A stretch of 64,000 nucleotides of DNA from Opisthocomus hoazin (GCF_030867145.1 NC_134415.1:18454417-18518416); one strand, 5' to 3'. Counted from the stretch's first letter, positions 35,226-48,102 are shown. Translations and numbers: made by a program. Notes: generated by a model not told the origin, from the letters alone.

Positions 35226-38200
35226 GCAAAGCTCAGCTTAGGCCCTCCCAAGTGGTAAAGCACTACCTGCTGTTTAATTCCATGCCTTATCTAGCAGAGA
35301 AGAAGTGTTACCTTGGGAAAAAAGTAAAAACAGCGTCGTCTGTAGTCAGAATGTGAAATAGTTTCACAAGGTTTTACAGCTAAAATCTTTAACATCTATT
35401 GTAGGCTAAAAGAATCATCAAGTGTTTTTCTTTAGTAGTTTGTTCTTGGTTTTCATAACTGAGACTACTGGTTTTAATTAGTTCTCACTATGGTAAGCAG
35501 CTGGAACTTTTTTTTTTCTTGTAAAAAAACCCCATACTTTGCCCACTTCATGATACTGGTGTCACTAGTTTGCAGATGCCAGTGGCTTTTTACTAGTTTC
35601 CTCTTTATTACCTCCTCCTGTATCCTGTTGTCTGCACCTTGTCAAGTACATAAAAAAACCAAGGGTCGTGCCAAGATCAGCAAACGTGCTTAAGAGTATT
35701 GAGTGCTAAGCAGACAACCTTCAGCCTAGCTTGCTGCTTCTCCTGTAGTTGTCCACTGAACTGCACATGTGTACCCTTTGACTTACTCATCTGATTCACA
35801 GACTATCCAGGTTTTAATTACTGGATTCCACACAACTGGGTCAATAGCTTTTCCAGTCACACCTGCGCTTTGAAGTGGAGTGAAACAGGGCTGAATGAAA
35901 TGCTGGATGTTGATAAAATAGGAACCACCAACTTCCATGCTGGTAATACTTTGAGATTTTCCTTGCCAACGCCTTGGTCCTAAAGCTTTAGATGATACAT
36001 CTGTATTGACTGAAATAAAACTTGGTTTTAGACAACCTCACTTAGACTACTATTTGAATAATTTTTCTACTCACACAATCTAATAAGAGATTCTGAATGG
36101 TAAGGAACTGCAGTCAGCACTCGTGCTTCAGTTGAGTTTCACTTCATTTTAAGTTCCTGTTTCAGAACACCAGCAGCAGAAGGGATGTATATGAAAAATA
36201 CAGTTTAGCCATCAAAATCCATGTGAGCAGCAATCAACCAAGTGCTTCATCTCATTGCTGCACCTCCCATCCTACTAACTTCAGAAGGTATTGTACTAAA
36301 GTTACACTACAACAGTCTTCAATAAGAGTTTTCTTAATCACTACAGTAAGGTATTCTGCACCTTTTATTAAAGGAGGTTGAGGTTTCATCAGTCAGGTGA
36401 GCCAACCTAACTTTCTGCTAAAAGGAACAGCTTTATTTACTCATTCAGGAAGAGTCTTGAACTGGCTCTTCACTTCTGCTTAATAAAGTTGGCATAAAAC
36501 TAACCCAGCATTCAAGAAAATCTTTGTCACTTTATTAAGCTGAATTAGCCTGATAGGGGCAGGGAGTGCAATGTCAAAAGCCCTACATCTGGGGAAGAGG
36601 AAGAAGACTGTGAGATCATGTGGTGACAGCTTGCTTACTCAGGAGCTGTCACTCCAAACAGTAGTAACTATATTGTCCCAACCAAAATTGGTTGGACAGG
36701 GGTCTGAGCAATCTCATCTAGTTGAAGATGTCCCTGCTCACTGCAGGGGGTTGGGACTAGATGACCTTTAAAGGTCCCTTCCAACCCAAACCATTCTATA
36801 AAAATGACCTAATGTGCAGGAGAATTATCAGCCGCACAAGGAACACGACAGGGAACCAGCTAGGCATTAGTTCTGGAAGCACAGGAGGACAGAAAAAAGA
36901 GAATGCAACCATGAACCATCAGTGTTTACTGTTGCAGAAAAAAAGGCAACTTGGCAAATATTCAAGAAGGGAAGGAATCTATTGTATAAGAATGACACTG
37001 ATAAGGCACTGCCTAAAGCACAGTATCTGTAGATACTGTAGAGACCAGCCAGAAAATATCATACAAATGACAATTTAAAATATCAGGGTTGCTTCACATA
37101 ACAAATAGAAAACTGAAAGAAGATTATCTTTTGAGTTACTACGTCTGTCTTCCAATGAATTTAGGATTGCTTGCACATCCGTAGGGGGTATTAAGCAGAG
37201 CAATAGTTTTCACATTCCTTTTTCCAACACCTAAGGCTCAGATGAAGTATATAATCTATTTTACTCATTTCCAAGGGTAAACAAAATATCTTGGATTAAT
37301 GAATGATTTTCATGTGGAGCTCTGTAAAATTACTAAGTTTATATACGCTATCTTGTTACGATGAGGCAGAATTAAGGATTTTTTCAGATAAGGAGATAAA
37401 TGCTAAGCGTTACTAGCCTAAGTCATAAGCATCTACATTAGCACAGTAGAAATCAAATGCAATGTTTTCTGCATTTCTGTTTGAAGTTATAAGCCAGGGA
37501 GTTACTGACAGTTATTAATTCTGCACATTAAGTTACTAAAACATCCTGCTAATCAAGTGAAGAAGTTAATCTTCCTCGCTACTGCACTCCCAATTCATAG
37601 TCTTTTTTATAACTAGATTTCTTCTCAAGAAAGAATCCACAAACCAAAACAAACAGTCTTTCAGTTATCTAGGATTCGACAATGAGCAAAGCAACAGGTG
37701 ATACTGCTTTAAAATTATTTTGTAGTTTTCACCAATGCTGTATTTGGAAGTGAATTGCAATGCCACTACACTACTCAGTGGTCACATAACTGAAGACCTA
37801 GAGGCCGAGTTAAGTGCTATTCAAACCACAGTAAGTCAGAGTAGAGCGGTTTTTTCCTTTTTGCAAGTAACAACACAATTTCAAAGCTTGACAGGTTTAC
37901 ACTGTTAGTAACAGGTGGAACAGCATAAAATCAAATAATCTGTGTCACATATGCAAATGTTACATGTTTTCCTGCTATTTACAGGTGTCATTTCAGTACA
38001 GCCTCAGACTTTCATCGCAATAAAAATTATGAGCAAGTTCTTTCTAGTGTTGGAAGAGGCAAGAAGGATTACTGCGAGTTAGCAACTATAAGACCTCTTA
38101 TCTTGGCTGTCAATCAGCAGCCAGAAGCTGAAAGACTGAATTCTTTCTGCTGGACTGATTTATTGCATCCACAAATTTTCTTGTTCCAGGCAAGGCTGTT

Positions 38201-38752
38201 TAAGGCTGCTCCTTAGAGTTTTGCCTGGCATAATATAAGTAAGATTAGGACTTTCACAAACATGCTACTAAAGTCAATATTAGTCTGACATTTTATTTTC
38301 TAGTATAGAAGATAGGACATAAAGCCTTCAGGATCTTTTGACTTCAGAAAAAAAAATATTCTGAAGGATTTTTTTTTCCTCCTTGTTGACGTTTATCAGT
38401 AATAACACAGTATTTTCTTTTTTGTTGTTAGTTTAAATCTAAACAGTGTGAGATGCAGTGAATTTCTGGTCACATATCTTTTGATAGTGTTTAGTGAAAT
38501 ATTAACATAATCAATGTTCAAGAGGAGAATCTGTGTAAGCACTCTTCCACAAAATGGTTGAGTATTCCTAATTGGAAACAAATTGTAGTGGCATCACAGG
38601 ACAAGAAAAAAGGAATTCAAGTACAGCGAGGTCCCAGGGGATAGTTTTAGAGGAGACTGTGAAAACAACTGTTTCCTTTCCATTAAGTGAGAATTTCACA
38701 AACACTGTTGCAGATTTTCTCCAGGGGACTGAAAGTGTGCATCTCATTAGAA
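35226..38752. other. BTBD9-GLO1 intergenic region and GLO1 3' UTR
   Basis: This lies between the split CpG island and the GLO1 stop codon. The right part should contain the GLO1 3' UTR; AATAAA signals on the minus strand occur at 38,292-38,297 and 38,159-38,164, either of which could end it. The rest is AT-rich and empty except for a CR1 tail at 36,690-36,799. Confidence 0.55.
36690..36799 (+). mobile_element. CR1 element D, 3' tail only
   Basis: About 110 bases of the CR1 3' UTR: GTTGGACAGGGGTCTGAGCA, TCTAGTTGAAGATGTCCCTG, TTGGGACTAGATGACC and the terminal CCATTCTATA. No coding part remains. Confidence 0.88.
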
Positions 38753-38841
38753 CTAAGTGAGAGTCACCATGTGGTTGGGATTTAAAATTTCAATCCAGTA
38801 GCCATCAGGATCTTGAACAAATGCAAGTCCTTTCATTTTAC
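38753..38841 (-). CDS. GLO1: GLO1 coding exon 6 (C terminus and stop)
   Basis: This encodes [20 protein letters not shown] and then NPNHMVTLT, with the TAG at 38,753-38,755. Glu172 (in YWIEI) matches the fourth zinc ligand of human glyoxalase I. The acceptor is CTAATAG. It completes a protein of 183 residues against 184 in human. Confidence 0.95.
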
Positions 38842-40750
38842 CTATTAGAAAAAAAAAAACAAAACAAGATAAAGTTAAGACTACATGACTAGTTCTTAAT
38901 GTCCAATATGACTACTTCGAAAAATATTTTCCTTTCCTTTTGCATGAAAATTAGTTCAAATTTAGACAGCTAATTCTGAAAACATCCCGATTAGTTTTTA
39001 ATCAGTATTAGATCTTTGTATGCTACATTGTCAATCTTACTCTCAACAAAGCTGTAGTTTAAAGTCACTTTGAAATTCTGTCTTTTGCTGACTGAAGTTT
39101 TCTGCATATGCCCCTGTAAGTGTTCATCCTCTAAATTCAGAAAAATATTTTGTGCTCCAACATGTTTCGACATACTTTCTTGAATTGGTTTTGCCAGTAT
39201 AAAATCCTGTCTTCCTCTGCCCCTGTTCATCTCCCATCATTCCTGCCTCCACACCGAGGTTTTATGTTACTGGGTTTTCTTTGTTTGTCCCTCTGATGTG
39301 GTTTACGATACATGTTTGCATCACTTCATAAAACAGAGAAATGGAGGGCAGGAATGTTTTAAATTTTACTGTTAGAAAAAATATTAATCATTAAAACAGG
39401 GTCTCCAAAAATTGTCTTCAACAGTAGGTCAGGATAGCACAGCTTGACATGTTATCTTAAAGTGTTAACCATACATTTTAAATTATACTTGCTCTATTAG
39501 GCTATTTATTGTAACAGAACCAACTTAACTCTTAATATATAGCTGCAAAAACTTCTGACAGAATAGTAGATGTCCGATTCAGTAATGTAGGAAAAAAAAA
39601 TTACATTAGGTCTCTCAGCCTGCTCCACAAACAATGAATGTGAAGTCCAAAACTTCTTCCTCCTCCTTGGCATTTGCTACATCAATTTTATTTCTTAATG
39701 TTAAAAAACAGCATTTGCTCTCCTCCTCCCTTGACTGCTTGAAGAGTTCTTTCCTGTGATTAATTCAATTTACAGTCTAAGCTTCCCCTCCTATGCACTT
39801 AGAGCTGTGTAGTGATACAGAATCAAAGCCAAGATCTCTCACTTCAGCTCTCTCAGGGTTCAACAGGTGCTGAACAAATTAAAAAGGGCTCAGAAACTCT
39901 AAAATGCTAGAAATACTAAGTTCAATTCTTAAATCAAGAAATCTGCATTCAAGTTACATTTTCAGCTACACTTCTTACATTTGCTTCAGCTGAGAACACA
40001 GTGACTAAGATGGATACCACTTAAGTCACTTTTCATTTGCTTGTTCTTATTCCTCTAGCAAGGAATCTAGAAGATTAATTCCAATACGTGTAAACTGAAG
40101 CTTCATGTCCTAATGTTACTTTTAAACTAAAAAAATTACACTGTTAATACAGGCAACAGTCTAGTTTCTACAGCCAGAAGGAAGAAGTATCACAGATTTG
40201 TGCATGCTGCTGACTATTTGATGTCAGTTTTGGAACTCATTGGTCCTAAAACTCTCATAAGGTCATTTCATGAAGAGAATGCAGCTGAAAAATGCAAGAC
40301 TTCTCACCACTGATTTCTGCATTTTAGGCTATTTTGACATAGACATTTTTTGTTTATACATAATACATACATAGACATTTGAGCTATATGTGATGCATTT
40401 TTTACTAAAAGTTATACAAGTCAAATATGATATAGACTAATGAGGCTATTTCTACTAAAGCTGACAGAACAATTAAAATGATAACAGCTAGTAGGTGGCG
40501 TTAGGTGGATTTAAATAAAAATAGCCAGAAAAGTCAAGAATTACTCAGTTTTAATGGGTGGGAGTAATGATGTCTTCTGAGTCATCTTATTTTCGTATGA
40601 TAAGGACCAAACGTATGTGAATTTGATCCATGTTAAAGTAAATTCTGTACTAACTCTAGGAAGTAGTATACATAGTAAACTAGGACATCAACAGAGCATG
40701 TGGTTTTTACCGAAGGTCAGACTACATATAAAAGGCATGTAGCTGGACCA

Positions 40751-40886
40751 GAAACATTCTAGGCCAGGATGGACAGGGCTCTGAGCAACCCGATCTAGTT
40801 GAAGATGTCCCTGCTTACTGCAGGGGGGTTGGGCTAGATGGCCTCTAAAGGTCCCTTGCAACCCAAAGCATTCTGTGATTCTATGG
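40751..40886 (+). mobile_element. CR1 element E, 3' tail in a GLO1 intron
   Basis: This contains GAAACATTCTAGGCCAGG, GGACAGGGCTCTGAGCAACC, TCTAGTTGAAGATGTCC, GGGTTGGGCTAGATGGCC and a terminal ATTCTGTGATTCTATGG. It is only the non-coding 3' end of a CR1, antisense to GLO1. Confidence 0.88.
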
Positions 40887-41088
40887 ACTGATTAACTATT
40901 GTTCCCGAGATGGATCTGTTGTCAGTTTTGCCCACTGTGTAAGAAGGTGCAGGGGTAGCTGGTTCTAGCACCTTCTAAGCAGTGACAACTACTAGAAACG
41001 CATTACCCAGCTTTGCAGGAAGACCTATCAGATAGAATATATTAAAAACAAGGAAAAAAAATGACTTGCATTTCTGATCAAGACTTAC

Positions 41089-41178
41089 CATCATCTGGTT
41101 TCTTCACAAATTTCACTCCTAGTTCTTCAAACCTCTTACAGGCTTTATTGACATCAGGGACAGCAATACCAATGTGTC
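41089..41178 (-). CDS. GLO1: GLO1 coding exon 5
   Basis: A 90-base exon encodes [20 protein letters not shown] and then [11 protein letters not shown]. His126 in GHIGIAV matches the third zinc ligand. The acceptor GTCCAG and donor GTAAGT are standard, and the phases fit exons 4 and 6. Confidence 0.95.
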
Positions 41179-42290
41179 CTGGACAACAAGGTAAAAAGAG
41201 TGAAGTACACTGTTAAGTATTGCTGAGTGTTCTATAAAAAAGTTTGCTCAGCATTTCATCTTATGCAAAAAGTTTACATGCTGTAGTTCACATAAGATAT
41301 GATTGTATACAAGAAAAACATTGCTTCCAGAAAGAAGAACATTTTGGGTATGAACATTATTCTCCTTCAGAAAGCTGGCTTTTTTACATAATGCCTTTTA
41401 AAATAGGAACTTTAGAGTTAAAATACCTCATATTGTTTAGACAAGAATATTATCTAGAGTAGGAAAAAGTAAGATTTTCAATCAAACTTTTATATTTCCT
41501 TTCTCGAAGTATGCCCACATAACAGGATTTTGTTTCATTTCCTCAGTTCAACAGCACAAGGAGTTTATAATTAATGCCGTATTTGTAGAGACTAACACTA
41601 GCACTGTGCAAGGCCTGAGCTTACAAATCAATTCAGAAGCTTTAAATGTCAAGTGGCTAGACTGAGTATGAAACTTATTTCACAAGCCAGTGACCTTTCA
41701 AGCACTCAAAATATCAAATCGAGCCACACAAGTACTATCCACAGTGCTACAAATGGAATTCTCCTTCTAGCTTAGAATGGGTAACCAGTGGATCATAAAA
41801 TAGAAATCCAAACATAAATCAGTCTAAACATCATGATAATGTCATACACAAGAGCAATTACTATTTAGTTACTATTAGCATGTGTTTGCTTGCCAAATGA
41901 TTAGATTCTTTATAAAAAGTGTAACTGTGGCTCATTACTCTGAAACACATTTGTTTACTTCTTTCTACTGTCTTTCACAGCTTACATCCTGGAAGAAGAG
42001 AGATATAGGATGAGGTGTAAGTTCCCTTCTTTCCTAATGCTAGCATGTTTTCTTCAAAGTAACCTACTAGAAAAGTCTTTTCATCCATACAAGTTTAAAA
42101 TATTTTCGCTACTAGTTCTCATAAAAATAAAGCCTACAGTATACACTTACCCAATAGCCTTTGCACAGAATTTATATAGATGTTTTCTAAAAAACATCTG
42201 AAACTCTATTTTTCCCCAATACACAAGAGAAAAAATGTAATCACAATAAATCAAAGCTTAAAAACTATAAACACAAAACTAAAGACTTAC

Positions 42291-42358
42291 CAAATCCTCG
42301 GGGATCTGAATTGCCATTGTGGTAAGACTGGTTTTGATCATTTTCAGTGCCCCAGTTG
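42291..42358 (-). CDS. GLO1: GLO1 coding exon 4
   Basis: A 68-base exon encodes [20 protein letters not shown] and then RGFG. NWGTE and [13 protein letters not shown] are hallmark sequences of animal glyoxalase I, in the loop contacting glutathione. The acceptor is TTACAG and the donor GTAAGT. Confidence 0.95.
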
Positions 42359-43140
42359 CTGTAAGAAGTAATTATTGCATATTGAAGAAAAACATTGAAA
42401 TTAACAAAACCTAGATGTTCAGTTTCCCCAGGAGGGTAAGTCGTTTCTCCTAAGAAACCAGAGAATTTCAGCTGTTGGCTGCATTCATTAAACTATGAAG
42501 ATTTCCCCTAGTCATAGGCCCTAGGGCTAATCCAGTCACGTTCCCAGCCCTTCACTGGTACTCAGGTTCTACATCTGAATGAGTCGGAGACACTCAGATC
42601 AGAGAGAAGGTTGTGCTGCATGAGTCAGTTTATCTACCCATCACTGGGGAACAAACAGGAAGTGTAGCAGATCCTGAAGCTAAGCAAGACAGTGGGGTAT
42701 TTGGGAGATTCTTTCTGCACAGTTACAGTGACTAGTAGCATTAACCACCTGTGCATGCTTTGACTCCATACCTCTTTTGATTAGATTCCAAAAGCAGCAG
42801 TTATCCATTATCAGGATGCTCTGGGGATCCAAAGAAAGTTCTAACCACCTCGGGTTTTCCTAAATTCTGTGGCTTACCTACCCAGATGGCATGCATACTC
42901 AAAATACAGCAAGCATTATTTCATATTTATGTACCACCGGTCACCTTGCAGTTTGAGAGAGCTCTGAAAAGGTTAAGCTGCCAGGTATCCAAGATCTCAG
43001 CCATATTTTAAGGCTATATGACAGTAAAATGTAACCATTGCTGTGGAAACATTTTTTATTCAATCCAACAGGATTTACACTCATCCATTTCTGTTTAATT
43101 GCTGTTAGATAATGTCATCTCTCATTATATTAATACTTAC

Positions 43141-43281
43141 TGTGTCAGTTCAAGTGTAGCTTTTCTAGAGAAGGTCCAAGCTGTTCTCTCAGTTTTATCT
43201 TTTGGGATATCATTTTTATCTTCATACGCCAGGAAATAGAGCGAGAACTTCATAGTAGGAAAGTCAAATTTTTGAAGCAGT
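43141..43281 (-). CDS. GLO1: GLO1 coding exon 3
   Basis: A 141-base exon encodes [40 protein letters not shown] and ATLELT. Glu99 in ATLELT matches the second zinc ligand (human Glu100, counting Met). The acceptor is CATTTAG and the donor GTAAGTA. The frame is intact. The stretch [12 protein letters not shown] is more diverged from human than the rest, as expected of a surface loop. Confidence 0.95.
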
Positions 43282-44669
43282 CTAAATGGCAACAATTATT
43301 TTGAAATAGTAACTTAGAAAGGTAATCAGCTTGCAAATAAATCAAGATGCTTCCCTCATGGAAGAATTATGGCTGTGATTTTTTGCCTTTCTGACTGTAA
43401 TCCACATCTTAAAATAGCTACATTTTGAACTATCAAATAGAAACACTCCAGAACACATTACAAACCTACAAAAATTAGAAGAATCAGATACTTAAAAGCC
43501 AAACTATCAGTAACTGAATAGCAAAGCCAGTACAAAGGCTCACATCTTGAGGTTGTTACTCTGTTACTTCTCTGCACTTCCTCAGGAAGATCTTTATGTT
43601 TATCCACTTTAAAATACCACCAAGGAATTAAAATATTTACTTTGAAACTTACTCGTTCTGGGGAGCTTACTGGCACCAGAAAAAGTTCAAGAACAAAGCA
43701 GGATTAAAACCCAAACACACCTTTAGATGAAATATTTTTACAATTTCAATAGCAAGATATAGGATAAAATCTATTTCACATGTGACAATTTAATTAACTA
43801 AAAAATACCTGAGGTCAGAAAAAGCTGATTATAAATTTTATCCCTTTGCTAGATACAAGAAGCCACCCACTTTCCTGTGAAATATTTGGTACATCTCTGT
43901 TTTCACCTAATTTCTAGAGATGGTGTGGCGTACTTCAAACCATTTTTATGTTGGACATGTAAACCAGAAAAAAGTGGCACACAAAATGACTCTAATTTCT
44001 TTTGCAGCTTACTAGGTATTTAATTTTTATTTTCTCGCAGCCACATCTTCACTAAAGTGGAAGTAGTTTATTTTACTGTAGTCTGGACTTATTTCAAGAT
44101 GTTTAAAAATATGCTAAATCTTGTTTTGAAGTAACTCATTTCAAATGTCAAGAATGTGTACAGAGACTTAGCATCAACACATTAGGCTACTGCAGGGCAT
44201 CTGCCTCCAACAGCCTTCTCTAAAAAACTGAGTTTGGACCCTGTCTCCAGCTTCCATTGCCTTGGTCTCTCATGACTACAGCTGGTCATAAGCCACCTCT
44301 GAGAACTAGAGGAAAACTTAATTTCAAGAGTTATAGCAATGACCATTATATAAGCACTGTCATAAGGGTCACCAGTTAGCTACAGGCTCAGTGAGGATGA
44401 AGTAAGCAAGTTGTACACTGATAATTAATGACCTATTTAAGAAAAAAAGAAATTTCTGGTCAACGCCAATATTAGTTCATTTGCAGCTTAGGCATTAACT
44501 GTGCTGTGGGAGTTCTCAGAGATTGCCAAACTGTCCAACAGGGCATCAGCTGGTGGGCTGGCATCGTTTATGTAGTTAGACCAATTAGTATAATTACATC
44601 AAAATAACAAAAACTTCAGAAGTGTAGTAGGAGAAGCCAAATTTATTGTTGCATACAACTTCTACTCAC

Positions 44670-44752
44670 GTCATTCCAAGAACTCTTGTATAAAAGTCCA
44701 GTGACTTCTTAGGATCCTTTACTCTTAACATCGTCTGCTGAAACAAAAAATC
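44670..44752 (-). CDS. GLO1: GLO1 coding exon 2
   Basis: An 83-base exon encodes [20 protein letters not shown] and then YTRVLGM. It contains Gln33 (first zinc ligand) and Arg37 (binds the glutathione part of the substrate in human GLO1). The acceptor is TTCCCCAG and the donor GTGAGT. Confidence 0.95.
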
Positions 44753-45429
44753 CTGGGGAAGAAAAGGTTTATTATTTACACATCAGCCAGGATTTAATTA
44801 AGGATATTAACAAAGATGCCAAGTTAATAATGAATCTAAAACTAGCAGGTTTAGAAGTAACAAATTACTACAATTAGTGTAAATAAAACCTTTTGTCCTG
44901 ATCTACACATACAGATATGTTACATAAATGTGCCTTTGTAACATAATGTTTAAAACAAATAAAACTGCCACTGGTATCACTCAATACATATTATCTGAGG
45001 TATCAAAAAAAGGGTATCATTCTTCAGTATTCTTTCATGGAGCTGTACTGCACATGAACCACTTTGCATTTAAGCACACGAGGCATGTGAATATTTAACA
45101 TTGGGCCTGACTGGAGACACAGAGTTTAAATAAAACTAAATTCCTGAACTCATTATTTGTATTATTTCATTGCACGGGTGTCGAATTTCTGACAAGCTGG
45201 ATGAGACCTCGGCAGCAGAAGCGGCCTGCAGTTCTGTCAGGGCGCTTTCCTCCAGCCGCGGGGTAACGCTGGGTACCAAGGGCTCAGGAACAGTTCAGTG
45301 GTTAAAAAGCGAACGTTACGATAGCCTCGACAGACGAATTTAAAAGAAAAAAGGCGGATGCAGAACAACTGGAATGCAATGACAAGGCTCTCCAAATAAA
45401 AAAATAAAAACGTTTGGAGTGTTTTGGGG

Positions 45430-46720
45430 GTTTGGTGGTTTTTTTTTTGCAAACCTGGCCCGCAGGCCCCGACCCGCCGGGCGAGAGGGGCGGGACGGGA
45501 CAGGACGGGGCTCAGGGCGACGGGCCCAGCAGACTTGTCCCGCACCACGACCGTGAAACGAGCCGGGCCGGCCGTCCCCGGGCCGCTCTCCCCGCACAAG
45601 GCGGCCGGGCAGCTCCCCGCCGAGCCCTCCCCCATGCTGCCTCCCATCCACCGCACGTCCGCCCGGCAAAGAGCAGGGGGGGGCACCGGCACTGCCGCAG
45701 ACCCTCCCGGTGCCGGCAGCCCCGGAGCGTCCTCGCCACCCACACCCACCCCACCTTCGTGCTGGCATCCGGCTCCGAGCAGGCGCCGTAGGCTGCCTCG
45801 TCTGTGAGCCCGCTGAGCTCTGCCGGGGCCGCCATGTCGGAAACGGAGCAGCTGGAGGTGCCCGCGGGAAGGCGGTGACCGCCCCGCTCCGCCCCGTTCC
45901 GCCCCTCGGCTGGGCGGGCCGCAGCGAGCCGTGCGGGCGCGTCCAGGGCTGCCAGTTCATTGCAATGAGCGTTAACGGGGAGCAGCGCCCTGACCGCGGA
46001 GTTAACAAGCTGACGCGCGCAATGAAGCCGCGGGCCCTCCGCGCTGGGCTGACGGCGCGTCCGCCCCGCTGCCGCCCGCAGGCAGAGCGCGCCTCGCAGA
46101 CGCCTGAAGCGGGCGCCGGTGTCCGCCCCAGGGGAGCGGGGCTTTGCTTGTAAACCCTTCCCGCTGGCGGCGTCTGAGGGCGGCTTCCAAGCCCGGCCGT
46201 GCGCCCCCAGCCTTGTTCGCAGAGAGACCCGCGGTGCGCTCGGTGTGGCGGTGAGGGGTGCTGGCCGCTGCCTTCGCCGTCCGTTTCGGTAACTGAAAAC
46301 ATTACCTCGATCCTGCGCTTTCCCAGCGCGGCATTCTCGCTGCGTTACTTAACTTTGACTTCCACAAGCACGTTTAAAACCAGTCCCCGACCGAGGGACT
46401 CTCACGGCACGTCGCACCGCACACCTCTTCGGTGCCCAGCGCGGGTCTTCACGGCAGAACGACGGCTCCGGTTCTGGCGGCCGGGCCTGCGCGTGGCCGC
46501 AGCGGCGCCTGCGGCTCCTCGGGGGGAGAGCGAGCCCCGCGGCGGGCAGCGCCGCAGCCGTTACGGGCTGCTGCTGTAACGGCCAACGCCATCGCGGCCT
46601 GGCGCGGACGGATCTCCTCGCGGGGGGCCCTGCAGCCGCCTGCCGCGTCTGCTGAGGGGGCAGCGGCTGGTGGTTGTTCGGGGGGGGCTGCTCCCCTCTC
46701 CCCGCGGCGTGAGGCATAGC
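45430..46720 (-). promoter_or_regulatory. GLO1: CpG-island promoter of GLO1
   Basis: A CpG-dense block covers the start codon of GLO1 and about 0.9 kb upstream. Three GC boxes (CCGCCCC on the plus strand, GGGGCGG for the gene) are spaced exactly 10 bp apart at 45,879, 45,889 and 45,899, some 45-70 bases upstream of the ATG. This suggests Sp1/KLF binding on one helix face and a TATA-less start nearby. The many long frames within the island have no family resemblance and are GC artefacts. The left breakpoint of the inversion lies about 220 bases beyond the island's upstream end. Confidence 0.8.
45755..45835 (-). CDS. GLO1: GLO1 coding exon 1; lactoylglutathione lyase (glyoxalase I)
   Basis: GLO1 converts the hemithioacetal of methylglyoxal and glutathione into S-lactoylglutathione in the cytosol, the first step of the glyoxalase detoxification pathway. 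It is a zinc-dependent homodimer (established). The start ATG is at 45,833-45,835, and this exon encodes 27 residues, including SGLTDEAAYGACSEPDASTK, before a GTGGGGTGGG donor. The six coding exons (81, 83, 141, 68, 90 and 89 bases) join without a break into 183 residues, with all four zinc ligands (Gln33, Glu99, His126, Glu172) present. The gene looks functional. Order and strand relative to BTBD9 match the human locus. Confidence 0.95.
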
Positions 46721-46940
46721 TCCAGCCAGGTGGGTGAGCCGCTTTATCCGCACCGCCGTGCCAAGGGCGGAGAGCTGGTCAAGGCACCTCAGCTGTCCAC
46801 AGGAGAGCCAGAAGTCTGTCCCCCCCACGCTTTGTGCTTGGGAATCCTCCGCTTTCCCTTCCCGCCCTCACCTCATTCTCCTGCACGCTGAGAGGTGCTG
46901 GAAACCAGGCTCACTTTTCTTGCGTGAACAGGTCCAACAG

Positions 46941-47450
46941 GTCCAGCTTTTCATCCACCAGCACCCGCAAATCCTTCTCAGCAGGGCTGCTCTCCATCCC
47001 TTCACCCCACAGCCTATATTAATACCGGGTGTTGCCCTGACCCAGGTGCAGGACCTTGCGCTTGGCCTTGTTGAACTTCATGAGGTTGTCATATGGGCCC
47101 ACCTGTCCAGCTTGTCCAGGTCTCTTTGGATGTCATCCTGCCCTTCTGGTATGTCAACTGCACCACTCAGCTTGGTGTCATCTGCAGACCTACTGAGGGT
47201 GCACTCAATCCCGCTGTCTATGTGATTGATGAAAATATTAAACAGTACTGGTCCCAGTACAGACTGCTGAGGGGCACCACTTTTCACTGGTCTCCATTTG
47301 GACATCAAGTCATTGACCACTACCCTCCGGATGCAGCCATCCAGCCAATTCCTTATCCACCGAACAGTCCACCCATCAAATCCATATCTCCCCAATTTAG
47401 AGAGGACATAGTGGGGCACCATGTCAAAGGTTTTACAGAATTCCAGATTA
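46941..47450 (-). mobile_element. CR1 element F, 5' half (separated from its 3' half by the inversion)
   Basis: On the minus strand this reads as the middle of a CR1 reverse transcriptase: [35 protein letters not shown], a catalytic-loop motif [23 protein letters not shown], then in a shifted frame FNKAKRKVLHLGQG. It ends with a block encoding LVDEKLD (GATGAAAAGCTGGAC) at 46,941. There CR1 similarity stops abruptly and unrelated DNA follows. The next bases of a CR1 would encode MSRQCALAA; these are found at 59,730 on the other strand. The 5' end, at about 47,450, is an ordinary 5' truncation, only about 30 bases from the DNAH8 exon donor. Confidence 0.85.
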
Positions 47451-47478
47451 GATGACAGATGATGAGAAGCATACTTAC

Positions 47479-47592
47479 AAGATCACAGTTATAAAGTGGC
47501 TGACAAACTTTTTCAAGTGTGTGTAAGTATTTCACATTATCTTTTGATTCATTTGCTGCATCTGTGATTCTGGCTTCTAGCTCTTGCCACAT
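47479..47592 (-). CDS. DNAH8: DNAH8 local exon 8 (last exon before the inversion breakpoint)
   Basis: A 114-base exon of 38 codons: [38 protein letters not shown]. The acceptor is CCTCTAG and the donor GTAAGTATG, phase 0. In related dyneins the next residues are [13 protein letters not shown]; these are not downstream on this strand but are encoded at 62,710-62,817 on the plus strand. CR1 element F begins about 30 bases beyond the donor. Confidence 0.93.
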
Positions 47593-47925
47593 CTAGAGGG
47601 AAAACAGTACTGTAAAAAACTTCATACATAGTGAATTATTTCTTTAACTTGCACTGATTTTCTGGAAGTAAACTTTGGTAAATTAATTTTTAAAAGGCAT
47701 TGTCAAAGCAGGCAATAAAATTTATTTTCATTTACGATAATTTTTGTCTATATTTCTCAAAATATCTTATTCTTTCTCTTACTATATTAAGCACACCAGC
47801 ACCACACCTAAATTTTCCACTCACTTCTCAGGAAATCTCTCTTTGATGCAATGAAACAAAATAAATATTGCAAGCTTTGTCTTCTATATTAAAAATTAAC
47901 ATAAAAAAAGAAAAACAATAGTTAC

Positions 47926-48102
47926 CCTTAGTAGTTTAGAATGTGCAACATTCAGAACATTAATGACAGCTTTGCAGTTTGGTCCTTTGATGTGCTCAAT
48001 AATAAAATTAAATTTAGCAGACATACATTTCCAGTGCTCTAGTTCAGTCAGCGGACCTGAATCATCAGCTTCTTTCCTCATCTGCTTACTCTCAATCAGA
48101 AC
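47926..48102 (-). CDS. DNAH8: DNAH8 local exon 7
   Basis: A 177-base exon of 59 codons: VLIESKQMRKEADDSGPLTE, LEHWKCMSAKFNFIIEHIKG and PNCKAVINVLNVAHSKLLR. This is the exon that most clearly distinguishes DNAH8 from DNAH5, where I recall a different residue pattern (ADDVGPRAELEHW). The acceptor is GTTGCAG and the donor GTAACT. Confidence 0.93.

Larger units (their letters stand above)
38842..45754 (-). other. GLO1: GLO1 introns
   Basis: Five introns between the listed exons. The intron between exons 6 and 5 carries a CR1 tail at 40,751-40,886. No other recognisable gene or repeat is seen. Confidence 0.8.

Noticed and set aside
45237-46828. Long overlapping frames (up to 320 codons) around the GLO1 start
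   Set aside because: Same composition artefact. Only the 27-codon GLO1 exon 1 within this region has homology and a proper donor.
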